Source of the DNA: Agrostemma githago
Taxonomy: Eukaryota > Streptophyta > Magnoliopsida > Caryophyllales > Caryophyllaceae
DNA: 64,000 nt
Direction: 5' to 3'
Assembly (NCBI GenBank): GCA_958450325.1
Contig: CAUDLW010000052.1
Location: 1-64,000 of the forward strand
Part shown: positions 13,881 to 25,800 of the stretch, in pieces
Layout: every line of letters begins with the position of its first letter
Position numbering within the stretch: position 1 is the first letter of the stretch
Position numbers and translations under genes: made by a program
The notes under the pieces: generated by a model
Told to the model about the DNA's origin: nothing
What the model saw: only the letters and a program-made list of their open reading frames with translations
Databases searched by the model: none

Positions 13881-14862
13881 TTGAAATGAACTTTGAAACA
13901 AATACGTGAAGAATGATAGTATTCTGAAATGAATGAAAAGAAGCAACAAAAACAGATTGTAAAGGTGGTTTGTGAGGATGATAGAACCGTAACCAAGGGA
14001 TAGTATGCTTAGTGAAGTAGACCTATACTTCAACAAAGCGGGTGCTAAATCAAACAACGCGATTGAAGTAGCGAGTTTAGAGCTTGTAACGCGACTAACT
14101 CTAGACTTTGTCTTGTAAACTACAAGGACGTAAAAGAAAGCTTAGCTTTACTCAGGTTTTTGATATCAATATTGGATGATCTTTATTCCTTCAAATGACC
14201 GGCTATATATAGCCTACAAGAGCCCTTAAACCGGCTGGTTTAGGGTGACAAAAACAAAGACTAAGTCTATGTGAACACGGAGCTAATTACAAGGTTGGAG
14301 CTAATAACAAAGCTAGTGTAAACATGGAGTTAAAACCAAAGCTAGGGAGTTAAAACCAAAGCTTCACCAAGAGTAACCAGCCGTGTAGTCTTGTGTGAAC
14401 ATGGAGCCAATAACAAAGCTTCATTTGGACGTGCACACCAAGTGAACACAACCAGCTTCAAACGTCCTCTTTAACCCCGGTGCTTTCCCATGCACAACTG
14501 ACTTGTTCGGACCATAACTTTGTCAATACTTGTTCAATGAGCCTTCATGAATAGTCATTGGAAATATAAGCTCAAAATCTATCTTATCCATTTTGAATGA
14601 CTACGAAATTCCAAGTATAACTCGAGATATGGACTGATCAAAACAATGCTGCAAAATGAACTCGCATCAGAAATTCCCATGCACAACTGTCTTGTTCGGA
14701 CCATAACTTTGTCAATACTTGTTCAATGAGCCTTCATGAATAGTCAGTCATTGGAAAGATAAGCTCGAAATCTATCTCCTCCATTTTGAATGACTACGAA
14801 ACTCCAAGTATAACTCGAGATATGGACTGATCAAAACAACGGTGCAAAATGAACTCGCATCA
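13873..14862 (-). repeat. array LTR 1
   Basis: LTR reading (sense, minus strand) from TGATGCGAG to CAACTCACATC; the last bases join the inverted junction at 13850-13880. The palindromic TATA element GGCTATATATAGCC lies at 14201-14214. Upstream of it in sense are five AACAAAGCT-like motifs and a direct duplication of about 190 bp (about 14486-14666 and 14676-14862). Both duplicated copies end in the LTR-terminal ACTCGCATCA on the plus strand. Confidence 0.9.
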
Positions 14863-15286
14863 TACTCTCCTTCTTTGAAAAAGAATTGTCCTCAATTCTT
14901 GTAACAAGTATCCCACCTGGATCAAATACAAAATTTGTTAGGATCAACACATCCTTACTCCAAATAGACATAAGTGTGGGTAATGTTGGTATCACGGCTC
15001 GACCCCAAGCTCGACTCCTTTTCAAGTAGGTGTTGTTTTGAATGCTTGTGAACTCTACTTTGCTTGTCGTGAACAAAGATGGATCAGGTATCTTTTGTTG
15101 CTTCTCAAAGTATTCCACAAGCTCAACCCCCTTACTCTCCATGCTTGTTTTGATTAAGATCAGAATTTGTTTCTTCTTGCACAACCCGTTTGGTTGAAGA
15201 TGATACTCGTCAAAAACAGGTGGTAACGTTGGATCAAACACCAAACTTTCCTCGTAAGTGTTTTCAAACGAGAAAATTCCAGCCAT
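14831..15286 (-). CDS. 151-aa protein of the small array element, unit 1
   Basis: The frame starts MAGIFSFENTYEESLVFDP and ends shortly inside the 3' LTR (last 10 codons). The N-terminus resembles the start of the gag-less CRM-like polyproteins (MTGVVNFEDSS and MARVVSFEDSS), and it starts about 260 nt from the primer site. The rest has no zinc knuckle, protease, RT or integrase motif. The C-terminal segment RIEDNSFSKK overlaps the conserved stem at 14881-14900, which the CRM-like copies read in a different frame. It may be an internally deleted polyprotein relic; function unknown. Confidence 0.5.
   Translation of the reverse strand: MAGIFSFENTYEESLVFDPTLPPVFDEYHLQPNGLCKKKQILILIKTSMESKGVELVEYFEKQQKIPDPSLFTTSKVEFTSIQNNTYLKRSRAWGRAVIPTLPTLMSIWSKDVLILTNFVFDPGGILVTRIEDNSFSKKESMMRVHFAPLF
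14863..14900 (-). other. AGGA-loop stem and polypurine tract, array unit 1
   Basis: In sense (minus strand) AAGAATTG-AGGA-CAATTCTT has perfect 8-bp arms (14881-14900). It is followed by 18 nt of purine-rich tract (AAAGAAGGAGAGTA) up to the LTR. The same block recurs in units 2-4 at about 16557-16576, 18233-18252 and 19909-19928. Confidence 0.8.
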
Positions 15287-15531
15287 CTTCTTCTTTTTTT
15301 TTTTTTTTTTGAAATAGTACTACGTGAACAGTACTAATTCGTAAACAGTTTTTTTTTTTTGAAAATAAATCGAACTTCAACAAGAACCACGAAACAATCA
15401 AAACCGATTAACCCTCGAACTACCCGCACGAGTTTAACCTTTGAATTCCAATCGCAATCAGAAATTCAACTAACAACTTGGCTTTGACACTCCTTGGACC
15501 GTCTTGATTTTAAGAAAAATCAAGAGTTGTA

Positions 15532-15543
15532 GCTCTGATACCA
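15532..15543 (-). other. primer binding site of array unit 1, initiator tRNA-Met
   Basis: The plus strand reads GCTCTGATACCA, the complement of TGGTATCAGAGC, separated from LTR2 by CTAA. Equivalent sites precede LTRs 3, 4 and 5. Confidence 0.9.
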
Positions 15544-15547
15544 CTAA

Positions 15548-16538
15548 TGATGTGAGTTGAAATGAACTTTGAAACAAATACGTGAAGAATGATAGTATTC
15601 TGAAATGAATGAAAAGAAGCAACAAAAACAGATTGTAAAGGTGGTTTGTGAGGATGATAGAACCGTAACCAAGGGATAGTATGCTTAGTGAAGTAGACCT
15701 ATACTTCAACAAAGCGGGTGCTAAATCAAACAACGCGATTGAAGTAGCGAGTTTAGAGCTTGTAACGCGACTAACTCTAGACTTTGTCTTGTAAACTACA
15801 AGGACGTAAAAGAAAGCTTAGCTTTACTCAGGTTTTTGATATCAATATTGGATGATCTTTATTCCTTCAAATGACCGGCTATATATAGCCTACAAGAGCC
15901 CTTAAACCGGCTGGTTTAGGGTGACAAAAACAAAGACTAAGTCTATGTGAACACGGAGCTAATTACAAGGTTGGAGCTAATAACAAAGCTAGTGTAAACA
16001 TGGAGTTAAAACCAAAGCTAGGGAGTTAAAACCAAAGCTTCACCAAGAGTAACCAGCCGTGTAGTCTTGTGTGAACATGGAGCCAATAACAAAGCTTCAT
16101 TTGGACGTGCACACCAAGTGAACACAACCAGCTTCAAACGTCCTCTTTAACCCCGGTGCTTTCCCATGCACAACTGACTTGTTCGGACCATAACTTTGTC
16201 AATACTTGTTCAATGAGCCTTCATGAATAGTCATTGGAAATATAAGCTCAAAATCTATCTTATCCATTTTGAATGACTACGAAATTCCAAGTATAACTCG
16301 AGATATGGACTGATCAAAACAATGCTGCAAAATGAACTCGCATCAGAAATTCCCATGCACAACTGTCTTGTTCGGACCATAACTTTGTCAATACTTGTTC
16401 AATGAGCCTTCATGAATAGTCAGTCATTGGAAAGATAAGCTCGAAATCTATCTCCTCCATTTTGAATGACTACGAAACTCCAAGTATAACTCGAGATATG
16501 GACTGATCAAAACAACGGTGCAAAATGAACTCGCGTCA
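15548..16538 (-). repeat. array LTR 2
   Basis: 991 bp. It shares with LTR1 the variants AAATATAAGC and CTTATCC in the first U3 duplicate. Its terminus reads GCGTCA where the other LTRs have GCATCA. Confidence 0.92.
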
Positions 16539-16962
16539 TACTCTCCTTCTTTGAAAAAGAATTGTCCTCAATTCTTGTAACAAGTATCCCACCTGGATCA
16601 AATACAAAATTTGTTAGGATCAACACATCCTTACTCCAAATAGACATAAGTGTGGGTAATGTTGGTATCACGGCTCGACCCCAAGCTCGACTCCTTTTCA
16701 AGTAGGTGTTGTTTTGAATGCTTGTGAACTCTACTTTGCTTGTCGTGAACAAAGATGGATCAGGTATCTTTTGTTGCTTCTCAAAGTATTCCACAAGCTC
16801 AACCCCCTTACTCTCCATGCTTGTTTTGATTAAGATCAGAATTTGTTTCTTCTTGCACAACCCGTTTGGTTGAAGATGATACTCGTCAAAAACAGGTGGT
16901 AACGTTGGATCAAACACCAAACTTTCCTCGTAAGTGTTTTCAAACGAGAAAATTCCAGCCAT
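16507..16962 (-). CDS. 151-aa protein of the small array element, unit 2
   Basis: Same frame as unit 1 with one amino-acid change near the C-terminus (ESMTRVHF instead of ESMMRVHF). The change is caused by the single base that also alters the LTR terminus. Confidence 0.5.
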   Translation of the reverse strand: MAGIFSFENTYEESLVFDPTLPPVFDEYHLQPNGLCKKKQILILIKTSMESKGVELVEYFEKQQKIPDPSLFTTSKVEFTSIQNNTYLKRSRAWGRAVIPTLPTLMSIWSKDVLILTNFVFDPGGILVTRIEDNSFSKKESMTRVHFAPLF

Positions 16963-17223
16963 CTTCTTCTTTTTTTTTTTTTTTTTGAAATAGTACTACG
17001 TGAACAGTACTAATTCGTAAACAGTTTTTTTTTTTTGAAAATAAATCGAACTTCAACAAGAACCACGAAACAATCAAAACCGATTAACCCTCGAACTACC
17101 CGCACGAGTTTAACCTTTGAATTCCAATCGCAATCAGAAATTCAACTAACAACTTGGCTTTGACACTCCTTGGACCGTCTTGATTTTAAGAAAAATCAAG
17201 AGTTGTAGCTCTGATACCACTAA

Positions 17224-18214
17224 TGATGTGAGTTGAAATGAACTTTGAAACAAATACGTGAAGAATGATAGTATTCTGAAATGAATGAAAAGAAGCAACA
17301 AAAACAGATTGTAAAGGTGGTTTGTGAGGATGATAGAACCGTAACCAAGGGATAGTATGCTTAGTGAAGTAGACCTATACTTCAACAAAGCGGGTGCTAA
17401 ATCAAACAACGCGATTGAAGTAGCGAGTTTAGAGCTTGTAACGCGACTAACTCTAGACTTTGTCTTGTAAACTACAAGGACGTAAAAGAAAGCTTAGCTT
17501 TACTCAGGTTTTTGATATCAATATTGGATGATCTTTATTCCTTCAAATGACCGGCTATATATAGCCTACAAGAGCCCTTAAACCGGCTGGTTTAGGGTGA
17601 CAAAAACAAAGACTAAGTCTATGTGAACACGGAGCTAATTACAAGGTTGGAGCTAATAACAAAGCTAGTGTAAACATGGAGTTAAAACCAAAGCTAGGGA
17701 GTTAAAACCAAAGCTTCACCAAGAGTAACCAGCCGTGTAGTCTTGTGTGAACATGGAGCCAATAACAAAGCTTCATTTGGACGTGCACACCAAGTGAACA
17801 CAACCAGCTTCAAACGTCCTCTTTAACCCCGGTGCTTTCCCATGCACAACTGACTTGTTCGGACCATAACTTTGTCAATACTTGTTCAATGAGCCTTCAT
17901 GAATAGTCATTGGAAAGATAAGCTCAAAATCTATCTTCTCCATTTTGAATGACTACGAAATTCCAAGTATAACTCGAGATATGGACTGATCAAAACAATG
18001 CTGCAAAATGAACTCGCATCAGAAATTCCCATGCACAACTGTCTTGTTCGGACCATAACTTTGTCAATACTTGTTCAATGAGCCTTCATGAATAGTCAGT
18101 CATTGGAAAGATAAGCTCGAAATCTATCTCCTCCATTTTGAATGACTACGAAACTCCAAGTATAACTCGAGATATGGACTGATCAAAACAACGGTGCAAA
18201 ATGAACTCGCATCA
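17224..18214 (-). repeat. array LTR 3
   Basis: 991 bp. It carries the AAAGATAAGC and CTTCTCC variants shared with LTRs 4 and 5, marking a boundary between two variant groups in the array. Confidence 0.92.
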
Positions 18215-18638
18215 TACTCTCCTTCTTTGAAAAAGAATTGTCCTCAATTCTTGTAACAAGTATCCCACCTGGATCAAATACAAAATTTGTTAGGATCAAC
18301 ACATCCTTACTCCAAATAGACATAAGTGTGGGTAATGTTGGTATCACGGCTCGACCCCAAGCTCGACTCCTTTTCAAGTAGGTGTTGTTTTGAATGCTTG
18401 TGAACTCTACTTTGCTTGTCGTGAACAAAGATGGATCAGGTATCTTTTGTTGCTTCTCAAAGTATTCCACAAGCTCAACCCCCTTACTCTCCATGCTTGT
18501 TTTGATTAAGATCAGAATTTGTTTCTTCTTGCACAACCCGTTTGGTTGAAGATGATACTCGTCAAAAACAGGTGGTAACGTTGGATCAAACACCAAACTT
18601 TCCTCGTAAGTGTTTTCAAACGAGAAAATTCCAGCCAT
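18183..18638 (-). CDS. 151-aa protein of the small array element, unit 3
   Basis: Predicted protein identical to unit 1. The flanking T run next to the start codon varies in length between units. Confidence 0.5.
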   Translation of the reverse strand: MAGIFSFENTYEESLVFDPTLPPVFDEYHLQPNGLCKKKQILILIKTSMESKGVELVEYFEKQQKIPDPSLFTTSKVEFTSIQNNTYLKRSRAWGRAVIPTLPTLMSIWSKDVLILTNFVFDPGGILVTRIEDNSFSKKESMMRVHFAPLF

Positions 18639-18899
18639 CTTCTTCTTTTTTTTTTTTTTTTTGAAATAGTACTACGTGAACAGTACTAATTCGTAAACAG
18701 TTTTTTTTTTTTGAAAATAAATCGAACTTCAACAAGAACCACGAAACAATCAAAACCGATTAACCCTCGAACTACCCGCACGAGTTTAACCTTTGAATTC
18801 CAATCGCAATCAGAAATTCAACTAACAACTTGGCTTTGACACTCCTTGGACCGTCTTGATTTTAAGAAAAATCAAGAGTTGTAGCTCTGATACCACTAA

Positions 18900-19890
18900 T
18901 GATGTGAGTTGAAATGAACTTTGAAACAAATACGTGAAGAATGATAGTATTCTGAAATGAATGAAAAGAAGCAACAAAAACAGATTGTAAAGGTGGTTTG
19001 TGAGGATGATAGAACCGTAACCAAGGGATAGTATGCTTAGTGAAGTAGACCTATACTTCAACAAAGCGGGTGCTAAATCAAACAACGCGATTGAAGTAGC
19101 GAGTTTAGAGCTTGTAACGCGACTAACTCTAGACTTTGTCTTGTAAACTACAAGGACGTAAAAGAAAGCTTAGCTTTACTCAGGTTTTTGATATCAATAT
19201 TGGATGATCTTTATTCCTTCAAATGACCGGCTATATATAGCCTACAAGAGCCCTTAAACCGGCTGGTTTAGGGTGACAAAAACAAAGACTAAGTCTATGT
19301 GAACACGGAGCTAATTACAAGGTTGGAGCTAATAACAAAGCTAGTGTAAACATGGAGTTAAAACCAAAGCTAGGGAGTTAAAACCAAAGCTTCACCAAGA
19401 GTAACCAGCCGTGTAGTCTTGTGTGAACATGGAGCCAATAACAAAGCTTCATTTGGACGTGCACACCAAGTGAACACAACCAGCTTCAAACGTCCTCTTT
19501 AACCCCGGTGCTTTCCCATGCACAACTGACTTGTTCGGACCATAACTTTGTCAATACTTGTTCAATGAGCCTTCATGAATAGTCATTGGAAAGATAAGCT
19601 CAAAATCTATCTTCTCCATTTTGAATGACTACGAAATTCCAAGTATAACTCGAGATATGGACTGATCAAAACAATGCTGCAAAATGAACTCGCATCAGAA
19701 ATTCCCATGCACAACTGTCTTGTTCGGACCATAACTTTGTCAATACTTGTTCAATGAGCCTTCATGAATAGTCAGTCATTGGAAAGATAAGCTCGAAATC
19801 TATCTCCTCCATTTTGAATGACTACGAAACTCCAAGTATAACTCGAGATATGGACTGATCAAAACAACGGTGCAAAATGAACTCGCATCA
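18900..19890 (-). repeat. array LTR 4
   Basis: 991 bp, same variant group as LTRs 3 and 5. Confidence 0.92.
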
Positions 19891-20314
19891 TACTCTCCTT
19901 CTTTGAAAAAGAATTGTCCTCAATTCTTGTAACAAGTATCCCACCTGGATCAAATACAAAATTTGTTAGGATCAACACATCCTTACTCCAAATAGACATA
20001 AGTGTGGGTAATGTTGGTATCACGGCTCGACCCCAAGCTCGACTCCTTTTCAAGTAGGTGTTGTTTTGAATGCTTGTGAACTCTACTTTGCTTGTCGTGA
20101 ACAAAGATGGATCAGGTATCTTTTGTTGCTTCTCAAAGTATTCCACAAGCTCAACCCCCTTACTCTCCATGCTTGTTTTGATTAAGATCAGAATTTGTTT
20201 CTTCTTGCACAACCCGTTTGGTTGAAGATGATACTCGTCAAAAACAGGTGGTAACGTTGGATCAAACACCAAACTTTCCTCGTAAGTGTTTTCAAACGAG
20301 AAAATTCCAGCCAT
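19859..20314 (-). CDS. 151-aa protein of the small array element, unit 4
   Basis: Predicted protein identical to units 1 and 3. This unit has a small change in the T-rich tract upstream of the start codon (TTCTTCTTC before the T run), which makes its internal region 1 bp longer. Confidence 0.5.
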   Translation of the reverse strand: MAGIFSFENTYEESLVFDPTLPPVFDEYHLQPNGLCKKKQILILIKTSMESKGVELVEYFEKQQKIPDPSLFTTSKVEFTSIQNNTYLKRSRAWGRAVIPTLPTLMSIWSKDVLILTNFVFDPGGILVTRIEDNSFSKKESMMRVHFAPLF

Positions 20315-20576
20315 CTTCTTCTTCTTTTTTTTTTTTTTTGAAATAGTACTACGTGAACAGTACTAATTCGTAAACAGTTTTTTTTTTTTGAAAATAAATC
20401 GAACTTCAACAAGAACCACGAAACAATCAAAACCGATTAACCCTCGAACTACCCGCACGAGTTTAACCTTTGAATTCCAATCGCAATCAGAAATTCAACT
20501 AACAACTTGGCTTTGACACTCCTTGGACCGTCTTGATTTTAAGAAAAATCAAGAGTTGTAGCTCTGATACCACTAA

Positions 20577-21567
20577 TGATGTGAGTTGAAATGAACTTTG
20601 AAACAAATACGTGAAGAATGATAGTATTCTGAAATGAATGAAAAGAAGCAACAAAAACAGATTGTAAAGGTGGTTTGTGAGGATGATAGAACCGTAACCA
20701 AGGGATAGTATGCTTAGTGAAGTAGACCTATACTTCAACAAAGCGGGTGCTAAATCAAACAACGCGATTGAAGTAGCGAGTTTAGAGCTTGTAACGCGAC
20801 TAACTCTAGACTTTGTCTTGTAAACTACAAGGACGTAAAAGAAAGCTTAGCTTTACTCAGGTTTTTGATATCAATATTGGATGATCTTTATTCCTTCAAA
20901 TGACCGGCTATATATAGCCTACAAGAGCCCTTAAACCGGCTGGTTTAGGGTGACAAAAACAAAGACTAAGTCTATGTGAACACGGAGCTAATTACAAGGT
21001 TGGAGCTAATAACAAAGCTAGTGTAAACATGGAGTTAAAACCAAAGCTAGGGAGTTAAAACCAAAGCTTCACCAAGAGTAACCAGCCGTGTAGTCTTGTG
21101 TGAACATGGAGCCAATAACAAAGCTTCATTTGGACGTGCACACCAAGTGAACACAACCAGCTTCAAACGTCCTCTTTAACCCCGGTGCTTTCCCATGCAC
21201 AACTGACTTGTTCGGACCATAACTTTGTCAATACTTGTTCAATGAGCCTTCATGAATAGTCATTGGAAAGATAAGCTCAAAATCTATCTTCTCCATTTTG
21301 AATGACTACGAAATTTCAAGTATAACTCGAGATATGGACTGATCAAAACAATGCTGCAAAATGAACTCGCATCAGAAATTCCCATGCACAACTGTCTTGT
21401 TCGGACCATAACTTTGTCAATACTTGTTCAATGAGCCTTCATGAATAGTCAGTCATTGGAAAGATAAGCTCGAAATCTATCTCCTCCATTTTGAATGACT
21501 ACGAAACTCCAAGTATAACTCGAGATATGGACTGATCAAAACAACGGTGCAAAATGAACTCGCATCA
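20577..21567 (-). repeat. array LTR 5 (right, 5'-most in sense)
   Basis: 991 bp, ending ACTCGCATCA at 21567 with unrelated sequence after it. It has a private GAAATTTCAAG variant in the first U3 duplicate. In the element's sense this is the 5' LTR and would drive transcription through the array. Confidence 0.92.
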
Positions 21568-22039
21568 CACCATATTAAAATAGTTGACTGAATTTTTCAA
21601 AATAAAATAAAATAGTAGACTAAATTAAACACTTTGTATGTCAGATTTTTCACTTTTATCCGCTATAATAAAGAAAGAAACCGTAACTTTCTTTTCCACC
21701 AGCAAGCTTCCCAAAACATAATTCGATTCACAAACTTCAAGATTCTTAGCCTTGACATTGAACCTGATACTTTCAATGACTATGAATATATTGGTAGTCG
21801 GTGCAACCTGCTTCACAACTGACAAGCTCTGCACCAAACTTAAATGATTTCTCATATTCTAAACTGCTCAAAAATAAATATGTACCCATTTAAACCGAAC
21901 GGAAATGACCTTGGTACCAAACAATTTGGACATCACTTGCTCCGTCACCAAACCTAAAACTGAAACCCAAACAAAATTAAGATGATGAATTCAATATTGT
22001 AGAATAAGAGATTGGGGCAAGGATTATTCGGGAAAAGTG
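21568..22039. other. spacer between the array and the next retrotransposon
   Basis: AT-rich sequence with no recognisable gene or repeat. It separates the array end from the CRM-like insertion by about 470 bp. Confidence 0.5.
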
Positions 22040-22044
22040 GAAAC

Positions 22045-22802
22045 TGATGTGAGTTAAAATGAACTTTGAAACTAAAACGTGAAGAATGATAGTGATCTGA
22101 AATGAACGTAAACAAAGTAACCAAATAGATTGTAAGGATAGTTTTGAAGATGAAAGAACCGTAACCAAGGGATAGTATGCTTAGTGAAGTAGACCTATAC
22201 TTCAACAAAGCGGGTGCTAAATCAAACACGCGATTGAAGTAGCAAGTTTAGAGCTTGTAACGCGACTAACTCTAGACTTTGTCTTGTAAGCAACAAGGAT
22301 GTAAAAGAAAGCAATGCTTTACTCAGTTTTGTGTATAAATCTTGTGTGTATTGTTCATTCCAAATGATGGCTATATATAGCCTACAATAAGACCCTAAAC
22401 TCGGCTGATTAGGGTGACAATAACAAAGCTACATGGTGACAAAAACAAAGCTTAAACCTATGTGAACTAGGAGCTAAAAACAAAGCTTAAACCTATGTGA
22501 ACTAGGAGCTAAAAACAAAGCTTAACAAGGAGCATGTGGACGCGGCACCATGTGAACTAGGAGCCAAAAACAAAGCTTGAGGACGTGCACACTATGTGAA
22601 CATAGCCATAGTGTGAACCCAAGTTAATGCCTTCATAAGACCTTGACTTATTTGCTCCTTTATTCATCCATATACGAGCTAGCTCACCATTTGAAGTAGG
22701 CACACTACTAAGCTAGTAAGAGGTGCTAATGTGGCTTGACTTGGTCCATTAGGAGCTAGTGTTACTTCATTGAATTCTTTGGTATCTCCTTCATTCGGAT
22801 CA
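22045..22802 (-). repeat. 3' LTR of CRM-like copy A
   Basis: 758 bp, TG to CA. The plus strand starts TGATGTGAG and ends TTCGGATCA. The end of the pol frame extends about 40 codons into it. Five AACAAAGCT motifs lie in the U3 region (about 22428-22578). Confidence 0.93.
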
Positions 22803-25800
22803 TCTCCTCCCCCTTGAAAAGGAATTGTCCTCAATTCTGAAATGCCATCATCATCAAGATAAGGAGAAAGATCTCCCACATTGAACGTGGCATGAACTCC
22901 ATAATCATCTGGTAATTCCACTTTGTAAGCATTGTCGTTCACCTTTGATATGATCTTGTAAGGACCTTCTGCTCGTGGCATCAACTTATTCTTCCTCTTG
23001 CTTGGAAACCTCTCTTTTCTCAAGTGAACCCAAACTAAGTCACTTTCTTGAAAAAGTCTTGGTTTCCTGTTTTTGTTGGACCTTCTTTTGTAAGCTTCAT
23101 TTACCTCCTTGATCCTTTCTCGAATTTGCTCGTGGAGTTTTATCATAGCCTTCAGTTTTGACTCCGCATCTTTATGGACTAACTCATCCTTAGGTAGAGG
23201 AATCAGGTCCAAGGGCATGTAAGGATTGATCCCATACACGGCCTCAAAAGGAGAATGAGAGGTAGCATAAGTAGGAGAGCGATTGTAGGCAAATTCAGCA
23301 TGGGCAAGCTTGATATCCCAATCCTTTTGAGTCTTGCTCACAAGGCCTCTTAACAACGTCCCCAAAGTGCGATTGGTAACTTCGGTTTGTCCATCTGTTT
23401 GTGGATGATGAGAAGTGCTGAATAAGAGCTTGGTTCCCACCTTCCTCCATAATGTGTTCCAAAAATAACTAAGGAACTTTGAATCACGATCAGAGACAAT
23501 GGACTTGGGTACTCCATGGAGACGTACCACCTCTTTGAAGTACAAGTCAGCTACATTGCTAGCATCATCTGTTTTGTGACAAGCAATGAAGTGAGCCATT
23601 TTTGAAAACCGATCTACCACCACCATGATAGCATCCTTCCCCCTAGGTTTTCTTGGTAAGGCCACAATGAAATCCATGGACACATCTTCCCACGGTCTAT
23701 TAGGAGTGGGTAAGGGCATGCAGACTCCGGGTTTGAAAGAACTTTTGGCAAATTGGCAGGTAACACACTTGCTTACTACATGTTGTACACTCCCTTGCAT
23801 CTTTGGCCAAAAGAAGTGCTCTTTTAAGACCTCCAAAGTTCTTGTTAGGCCAAAATCACCCGCTAATCCTCCCCCATGAGCTTCCCTGACCAGCAATTCT
23901 CTAATGGGATGCTTGGGTATACAAAGGCGATTTCCTTTGAAAAGAAACCCTTCCTGCAAAACAAACTCATCAAAAGCTCCCTCCTTGCATTTAGTGAAAG
24001 TTTCACCAAAATCAGCATCATTGTTGTAGTAATCTTTTAGAGTTTCAAATCCGAGCAATCTAACATCCAAAGTAGATAGGAGAGTATAGCGGCGGGATAG
24101 TGCATCAGCTACCACGTTAATTTTACCATATTTGTACTTTGAAGAGAAATGAAAGGATTGCAAGAATTCCACCCACTTGGCATGCCTTGGACTTAGCTTT
24201 TGTTGGCCATTGATGTACTTTAGGGACTCATGATCTGAATGGAGAATAAAGTGGTTAGTACGAAGGTAATGACTCCAATGATCAAGAGCTCTTACTATGG
24301 CATAGAATTCCTTGTCGTAGGTGCAATAGTTTAGCCTTGCTCCATTGAGTTTTTCTGAAAAGTAGGCAATGGGGCGCCTATTTTGCACAAGAACAGCACC
24401 AATTCCTACTCCACTAGCGTCACATTCCACCTCAAATGGTTGAGAGAAATCAGGAAGGGCTAGGATAGGAGCGGAACACAACTTCTCTTTGATGGCTTCA
24501 AAAGCTTCTTGGGCAGCTTTGGACCAAACAAACGCGCCTTTCTTCAAGCATTCGGTGATAGGACTTGTGATAGTGCTAAAGTCTTTAATGAACCTCCTGT
24601 AAAAGGAAGCCAAACCATGGAATGATCTTACTTCAGTAATGGTGGAAGGAATTGGCCAAGTACGTATGGATTCCACCTTGGTTTGATCCACGGATACTCC
24701 ATCTTTGGACACCACGTAGCCAAGGAACACTACACTTTCCACAAAGAAAGCACACTTCTCCTTCTTCCCAAAGAGTTGTTGCTTGCGAAGTGTTGTAAAT
24801 AGTAGTCTTAAGTGCTCCATATGCTCCTCCAAAGACCTGCTATACACAAGAATATCATCCAAGTAAACCACAATAAAACGACCTAAGTAGGCCTTAAGTA
24901 TTTCGTTCATTAGCCTCATGAATGTGCTTGGAGCGTTGGTGAGACCAAATGGCATGACCGTCCACTCATAGAGCCCATGCTTGGTTTTGAAAGCTGTCTT
25001 CCATTCATCTCCCTCCCTCATTCTTATTTGATGGTACCCACTTCTTAGGTCAATTTTGGAGAAGATCACAGCCCCATGAAGCTCGTCCAACATATCATCC
25101 AACCTTGGAATAGGAAACCTATACTTGATGGTAATGTTGTTAACGGCCCTACTATCCACACACATTCTCCAAGTCCCATCTTTCTTAGGTACTAAGAGGA
25201 CCGGAACATCACAAGGACTAAGGCTTTCTCGTACATAACCTCGACTCATTAACTCATCAATTTGTCTTTGTAACTCCTTAGTCTCTTCGGGATTACACCT
25301 ATAGGCTGCCTTGTTGGGTAAGGCTGCTCCTGGAATGAGGTCTATTTGGTGTTCTATACCTCTAATAGGTGGTAAACCAACCGGTAATTCCTCGGGGAAG
25401 ACATCCTTAAACTCGTGTAACAACTCCTCAAATGGCTTTCCTCCAAGCCCATTCTCAACTACTACGGGATCCTCTCTAGCCACCATGACAAAGACACGCT
25501 CCCCCCCCCCCCCCCCTTGTAAAGCCTGTTCTACTTCACTCTCACTCGCAAAGATGGTAAGGTTAGGCTTCTTAGTTTTGTTGGCGGTCATAGCTCTAAC
25601 AGCTTGGGGAGTCATAGGTTTTAGAATGATTTTCTTTCCCTTATCCCTTAACTCGTATTCATTTTTCCTCCCATGGTGTACTACATCCCTATCAAACTGC
25701 CAAGGACGTCCCAAAAGTATATGACAAGCATCCATAGGAATAACATCACAAAGAACTTCATCGACATAAGACCCCATGGTTAAACCTACTCTTACTTGTT

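Larger units (their letters stand above)
13872..21567 (-). mobile_element. tandem array of a small non-autonomous LTR retrotransposon (5 LTRs, 4 internal regions)
   Basis: The array has a period of 1676 bp: a 991-bp LTR plus a 685-bp internal region, repeated four times and closed by a fifth LTR (7696 bp in total). The last internal region is 1 bp longer in a T run. All parts are in minus orientation: each internal region starts next to the higher-coordinate LTR with a TGGTATCAGAGC primer site (for example the complement of 15532-15543) and ends in a purine tract beside the lower-coordinate LTR. Each internal region carries a 151-codon frame. LTRs 1 and 2 share variants that differ from LTRs 3-5, while the rest is nearly identical, which points to recent stepwise unequal recombination. 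No clear target-site duplication flanks the array. Size and gene content resemble a TRIM/SMART-like derivative of the CRM-like family. Confidence 0.9.

Noticed and set aside
13850..21567. Possible CRISPR-like or satellite array
   Set aside because: The unit is 1676 bp and has LTR, primer site, purine tract and ORF; it is a retrotransposon array, with no short repeats and unique spacers.
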